NCBI RefSeq assembly: GCF_026965555.1 | Contig: NZ_CP114040.1 | Location: 8,654,001-8,718,000, forward strand | Origin: Nannocystis punicea | GTDB lineage: Bacteria > Myxococcota_A > Polyangia > Nannocystales > Nannocystaceae | Direction of reading: 5' to 3' | DNA length: 64,000 nucleotides | Part shown: piece by piece, positions 60,283-64,000 of the stretch | How the letters are laid out: each line of letters opens with the position of its first letter | How positions within the stretch are numbered: the stretch's first letter is position 1 | The notes under the pieces: generated by a model | The model's database searches: none | What the model was told of the DNA's origin: nothing | What the model saw: only the letters and a program-made list of their open reading frames with translations | Position numbers and translations under genes: made by a program

Positions 60283-61791
60283 TCATTGCTTGTACCAGTC
60301 GTCGAACGGCGCCAGCGCCCACAGCACGGTCTTCCACGTGGTGTAGGTATCGACGGCCTGCGGCCCGCAGTCGCGGCCGAAGCCGGACGACTTCACCCCG
60401 CCGAACGGCACCTCGACGGGCGTCGGGTTGTAGTTGTTGATCCACACGTAGCCCGACTGCAGCTCCTGCGAGCAGCGCAGGGCTCGTTGCACGCTCGACG
60501 TCCACGCGCCGGCCGCCAGCCCGAACTCCGTCGCGTTGGCCAGCGCGATCGCCTCGTCGTCGTCGGTGAACTTCGTGACCGTCACCACCGGCCCGAAGAT
60601 CTCCTCCTGGAACACGCGGTGCTCCGGCTTCACCTCCGCGAGCACCGTCGGCAGGTACCAGTGCCCGCGCATGAAGTGCTGCTCCGGCGGCGGCGGCCCG
60701 CCGCACAGCTGCGTCGCGCCTTCGGCGATCCCGACCTCCACGTAGCCCGCGACCTTGCGCGCGTGCGCGGCCGAGATCAGCGCGCCCATCTGGCTGCGCT
60801 CGTCGAGCGGCGGCAGCACGCGGATCGCCCGCGCCCGCTCGACCAGGCGGGCGACGAAGCGCTCATAGATTCCGGCCTGCACGAGCAGGCGGCTGCCCGC
60901 GTTGCAGTTCTCGCCCTGGTTGTAAAAAATTCCGAACGCCGCGCCCGCGCTGGCGCGCTCGAGGTCCGCGTCGTCGAACACGATGTTGGGCGACTTGCCG
61001 CCGAGCTCGAGCTGCGTCGGTCGCAGCAGATCGGCGCGCGCGTGCAGCACCTTGCGCCCCGTCACCGTCCCGCCCGTGAATGCCAGCACGTCGACGTCGG
61101 GGTGGCTCGACAGCGACGCGCCCGCGCCGGGCCCGGCGCCGCAGACGACGTTGAACACGCCCGGCGGCACCCCGGCCGCCAGCGCCAGCTCGGCGGCGGC
61201 CAGCATCGTCAAGCTCGTCAGCTCGCTGGGCTTGAGCACCACGCTGCAGCCGCTGCACAGGGCCGGCGCGAACTTCCACGCCCCGACGTACAGCGGGAAG
61301 TTCCACGGCGTGATCTGCCCGACCACCCCCGCCGGCTCGCGGAGCACCGTGGCGAAGTTGTTGCCCGGCACGCGCGCGGTCTGGCCGAACAGCTGCGACG
61401 CCAGGCCGGCGTAGTACTCGAGGATCTCCGCGGTGCCGGCGATGTCGGCGCGGGCCTCGGCGATCGGCTTGCCGCTGTCGCGCGTCTCGAGCCACGCGAG
61501 CGCCTCGGCCTCGTCGCGGATCGCCCGCGCGAACGCCCACAGCACGCGCCCGCGGTGGGCCGGGTCGGCGCGCGACCACGTGCCTGCGACGAAGCTCGCG
61601 CGCGCGGCCCGGACCGCGCGGTCGATGTCCTCGGCGCCGCCGTCGGGGATCTGAGCGAAGATCTCGCCGGTCGCGGGGTCCTCGACGGGGAGCGTCGCGC
61701 CGCGGGTCGGCGGCACCACGCGGCCGTCGATCACGTGGCCCTTGGGTTCGAGGAAGCGCGCGGCGCCGGCGGGGATCGTGGCAGTGTCCAT
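60283..61791 (-). CDS. NAD-dependent aldehyde dehydrogenase
   Basis: 502 residues from ATG 61791. The ALDH superfamily motifs are complete: QITPWNFPL (about 158), KPSELTSL (Lys), FTGGTVTGRKV, catalytic Glu in LELGGKSPN (about 261) and catalytic Cys in NQGENCNAGSR (about 295), then IFGPVV. The YYAGLASQLFGQ segment and overall length place it with betaine/gamma-aminobutyraldehyde-type enzymes. It oxidises a small aldehyde with NAD+ in the cytoplasm. No transporter or partner gene is adjacent, so substrate is open. Divergent from the MAPEG gene. Confidence 0.93.
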   Translation of the reverse strand: MDTATIPAGAARFLEPKGHVIDGRVVPPTRGATLPVEDPATGEIFAQIPDGGAEDIDRAVRAARASFVAGTWSRADPAHRGRVLWAFARAIRDEAEALAWLETRDSGKPIAEARADIAGTAEILEYYAGLASQLFGQTARVPGNNFATVLREPAGVVGQITPWNFPLYVGAWKFAPALCSGCSVVLKPSELTSLTMLAAAELALAAGVPPGVFNVVCGAGPGAGASLSSHPDVDVLAFTGGTVTGRKVLHARADLLRPTQLELGGKSPNIVFDDADLERASAGAAFGIFYNQGENCNAGSRLLVQAGIYERFVARLVERARAIRVLPPLDERSQMGALISAAHARKVAGYVEVGIAEGATQLCGGPPPPEQHFMRGHWYLPTVLAEVKPEHRVFQEEIFGPVVTVTKFTDDDEAIALANATEFGLAAGAWTSSVQRALRCSQELQSGYVWINNYNPTPVEVPFGGVKSSGFGRDCGPQAVDTYTTWKTVLWALAPFDDWYKQ

Positions 61792-61881
61792 GGCGGTCGA
61801 GGCCGCGAGTCTACCCGTGAAGGCGTCTCCGCGGATACGCCGTTCGCCGGCGCCGCGTCGGGTGCTGCTACCCTCGGCCCC

Positions 61882-62259
61882 ATGGTCACCGAGACGCCCG
61901 TCTTCGCCGTCCTCCTGCTCCTCCTCGTCACGCTGCTGGGTGTGAACACCTCCATCACCCGCATGCGCCTGCGGATCGCCGACGGCGACGGCGGCGACAA
62001 GCGCATGACTCGCGCCATCCGCGCGCACGCCAACGCGCTCGAGCATGTACTGCCATTCGTGCTCCTGCTGTACTTCTATGAACAATCGGGCGGCTGCGCT
62101 GCCACCATTCGCTGGGCCGGCGGCCTGTTCCTGGCCGCCCGGGTCGGCCACGCCGTGTCGATGCTCCGCGGTCCCTTCGATCTCCGCCGCCTCAGCGCCA
62201 CCCTGACCATCGCGCTCGAGGTGTGGCTGTCGCTTGCGCTGCTGCGCAACCTCCTGTGA
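61882..62259 (+). CDS. MAPEG-family integral membrane protein
   Basis: 125 residues with four hydrophobic helices (VFAVLLLLLVTLLGV; LPFVLLLYFYEQ; AGGLFLAARVGHAV; LEVWLSLALLRNLL). The RAIRAHANALEHVLPFVLLL segment is the MAPEG signature (RxxRAHxNxxE) that lines the glutathione-binding interface of membrane glutathione transferases. It may detoxify lipid peroxides or reactive aldehydes, which would fit beside the divergent aldehyde dehydrogenase gene, 90 bp away. Confidence 0.88.
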   Translation: MVTETPVFAVLLLLLVTLLGVNTSITRMRLRIADGDGGDKRMTRAIRAHANALEHVLPFVLLLYFYEQSGGCAATIRWAGGLFLAARVGHAVSMLRGPFDLRRLSATLTIALEVWLSLALLRNLL

Positions 62260-62407
62260 GCGCGAGCGCGCGAGCGTGTGCGCCCTCGCCGTCCTGGGGC
62301 CCGGAACGCGTCGAGCGACGCGCGCCTGAGCGCGCGGACGCGGAGTTGTGTTAGCCCTGCGCGCCGATGTACCCTGCCCTGGCGCTCAGGTCCCGTTGCC
62401 AGGTCCG

Positions 62408-63439
62408 ATGTCTGTCCTCGAGAATCTCACGGACTTCGCAGCGATTTGCATCCCGTCGATGTCACGACAGGATGAATTGTTGACGCTGCTCGTGGTATCG
62501 GGTGTTTTCACGTTGCCCTCGCCCGAGGCTACCGCTCCGGAGCTGCAGCTCGCCAGCGAGCAGCACGAGGCCCGGCTGGCGGACGAATACGACGGAGAAG
62601 CGGCGGCGATGGTTCTGCTTCACGAGGGCCAGAGCACCTGTTCGCGCCCGGGCACGGACATCACGATGCACGGACGCGCCCATGCTCCCGTCGGCGAACG
62701 GGTCACTCGCAGCGTCGTCGAGCTCCGCGTGGGCCCCTGCCACAGGCGTGCTCTCGTGTTCGGAGACCGCGTATGGAGCAGGACGGCGGCCGGAGTGCGC
62801 CCATCATCGCCGGCGGCCTTCGAGTCGCTCCCGCTCGACTATCGGCGGTGCTTCGGTGGTTCACCCGAGCGGCCGTCTCCCTCAGTCGCCATGGCCGCCG
62901 AGTACAACCCGGCAGGCTGCGGCTTGCACGACAGCGACCGCGACGCGGTCGATCGACCGTTGCCGAACTTCGAAGATCCGGCGGCACTGCTCATGCGGCC
63001 GGCCGATCGCCCACGGCCGGCCGGTTTCGGGCCCATCGCGCGCCACTGGCGGCCGCGGCGCAATTACGCCGGGACTTACGATCAAGACTGGGTGGAGAAG
63101 CGAGCGCCGCTGTGGCCGAAGGACGTCGACGAGCGCTTCTTCTCGGCCGCGCCCCCCGGATTGCTGGCGACGCCACACCTCGTCGGAGGCGAACCGATCC
63201 GGATCGTCGGGATGTCGCCACACGGCGACTACGTCTGCTTTCTTCCTCGCGTACAGCTGCGAGCACGCTTCGCCCTGGCCGATCGGTCGATCTACAGGTG
63301 CATGGTACTCGACGCGGTTCACTTCGACATGGACACCGAGACCGTGCGCATCACCTGGCGCGCGTCGATCGTCGCCGACCCGTTGGCCGTGCGCGCCGTC
63401 GTCGTGCGAGAGCTCGATCCGGGGGATGTTGCGCGATGA
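62408..63439 (+). CDS. DUF2169-family protein (type VI secretion-associated)
   Basis: 343 residues from ATG 62408; a TTG at 62348 would add 20 residues. The sequence follows DUF2169: VVSGVFTLPSPE near the N-terminus, GTDITMHGRAHAP, LPLDYRRCFGG, YNPAGCGLHDSD, PRPAGFGPIARHWRPR and YDQDWVEKRAPLWPKDVD. The family is found in type VI secretion gene clusters next to VgrG/PAAR proteins, and is thought to help load effectors. The next gene overlaps by 4 bp. The rest of the cluster would lie to the right of the window. Confidence 0.88.
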   Translation: MSVLENLTDFAAICIPSMSRQDELLTLLVVSGVFTLPSPEATAPELQLASEQHEARLADEYDGEAAAMVLLHEGQSTCSRPGTDITMHGRAHAPVGERVTRSVVELRVGPCHRRALVFGDRVWSRTAAGVRPSSPAAFESLPLDYRRCFGGSPERPSPSVAMAAEYNPAGCGLHDSDRDAVDRPLPNFEDPAALLMRPADRPRPAGFGPIARHWRPRRNYAGTYDQDWVEKRAPLWPKDVDERFFSAAPPGLLATPHLVGGEPIRIVGMSPHGDYVCFLPRVQLRARFALADRSIYRCMVLDAVHFDMDTETVRITWRASIVADPLAVRAVVVRELDPGDVAR

Positions 63440-64000
63440 CGCGGCTCCCGCAGGTCCGAATCGCCGGCTCTGGCCTGGCCTGTCCTGTCGGCCTGCGCTC
63501 GCGGAGCGCGCTCGCGGCCATTCGCGCGGGAATCGTTCGGTTCATCGAGCTCGACGATTCCATCGGACCAGGCGCGCCGGCTCGCGTCTCAATGCTACTA
63601 CGATTGGGCCCCGGCCGCTCACGGACCGAGCGAGCAGCCGCGCTCGCGTTGCACGCGATCCGCGAGGCCGTAGCAGGCTTCGACGGCGAATCCACGCTGC
63701 CGTGTTTCCTCGCGCTCCCCGAGCCTGGGATCGGTCGTCCGCTCGACCTGGACGCGTTACTGCGGGTCCTCGCGGAGGCCCGGACCCGCACGCGCGCCCC
63801 GGTGCACCTGCAGCTGCGTCCGGAATGGTGCGTCGCGGCCGGCCGGGCCGGCGTGTTCACCGTGCTCGAGAAGGCGTGTGCTCTGCTGGCGAGCGGCGCT
63901 CAGCGGGTCGCGCTGGTCGGCGGGATCGACTCGCTCGTCGACGCCGAGACCCTCGATTCCCTCGTCGAACACGAACGCCTGCTCGGACCCACACAACTCG
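63436..64000 (+). CDS. Beta-ketoacyl-synthase-like protein, partial
   Basis: 188 codons, open at the window edge. It starts at an ATG overlapping the DUF2169 stop (ATGA). VRIAGSGLACPVGLRS at the N-terminus and GVFTVLEKACALLASGAQRVALVGGIDSLVD near the edge match the N-terminal half of thiolase-fold ketosynthases, but the usual nucleophile segment (DTACSSS-type) is not seen; WCVAAGRAGVF lies at that position. Such degenerate KAS-like proteins accompany DUF2169 in some type VI loci, where a non-enzymatic role is suspected. Confidence 0.75.
   Translation, partial: MTRLPQVRIAGSGLACPVGLRSRSALAAIRAGIVRFIELDDSIGPGAPARVSMLLRLGPGRSRTERAAALALHAIREAVAGFDGESTLPCFLALPEPGIGRPLDLDALLRVLAEARTRTRAPVHLQLRPEWCVAAGRAGVFTVLEKACALLASGAQRVALVGGIDSLVDAETLDSLVEHERLLGPTQL

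Overview
This is a high-GC (about 70%), gene-dense bacterial chromosome segment, most likely from a myxobacterium and plausibly from the Nannocystaceae (an inference from style, not a phylogeny). Lipoproteins with long Ser/Thr/Asp-rich linkers after the lipobox, AgmX/PglI-type and PatA/DUF4388-like proteins, RsbR-like PAS/GAF-STAS regulators, death-like/effector-associated domains and convergent one-gene units all fit that group. I saw no rRNA, tRNA or CRISPR array.

Layout. 1-204: end of a sigma-54 activator. 762-5006: a membrane-anchored death-like-domain protein and a very large exported TPR protein that share a short motif. 5624-13294: an alpha-2-macroglobulin lipoprotein with a small lipoprotein partner, then another lipoprotein. 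13463-18816: a response regulator, an FAD monooxygenase divergent from its TetR regulator with a visible operator, and a DUF4832-type lipoprotein. 19060-27920: the most unusual locus, five co-directional genes encoding a NucA-type nuclease, an EAD-like P-loop protein, a trypsin-STAND fusion, an EAD1-trypsin protein and a trypsin-endonuclease I fusion. It looks like a protease-relayed, nuclease-armed conflict or suicide system. 27947-34815: metabolic and housekeeping singletons (AgmX-like, radical SAM, gamma-glutamyltransferase, PfpI, zinc alcohol dehydrogenase). 34816-36116: mostly non-coding, with two striking RNA-like hairpins beside a tiny Fis-type HTH gene. 36117-42373: KAS III, an OmpR regulator, PAS-STAS and GAF-PAS-STAS proteins, DUF1993 and a decayed IS630 piece. 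42374-43604: poorly coding. 43605-49769: a four-domain wall hydrolase, two overlapping sensor kinase genes and a baeRF/Vms1-like protein. 49770-51914: a degraded immunity-like remnant and a frameshifted bacteriocin-like gene followed by a membrane protein. 52096-64000: dienelactone hydrolase, M19 dipeptidase, a proline-rich secreted protein with repeats, an ArsR/SRPBCC pair, a beta-propeller lipoprotein, an FG-GAP lipoprotein, aldehyde dehydrogenase, MAPEG, and a DUF2169/ketosynthase-like pair that probably begins a type VI secretion-associated locus.

Across the whole window, inside and outside genes, runs a short inverted repeat, [AC]TGTC-N6-GACA[GT]. About 14 full matches and a further dozen one-mismatch copies were found by eye. 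On minus-strand genes it often encodes an Glu-Thr-Gly motif.
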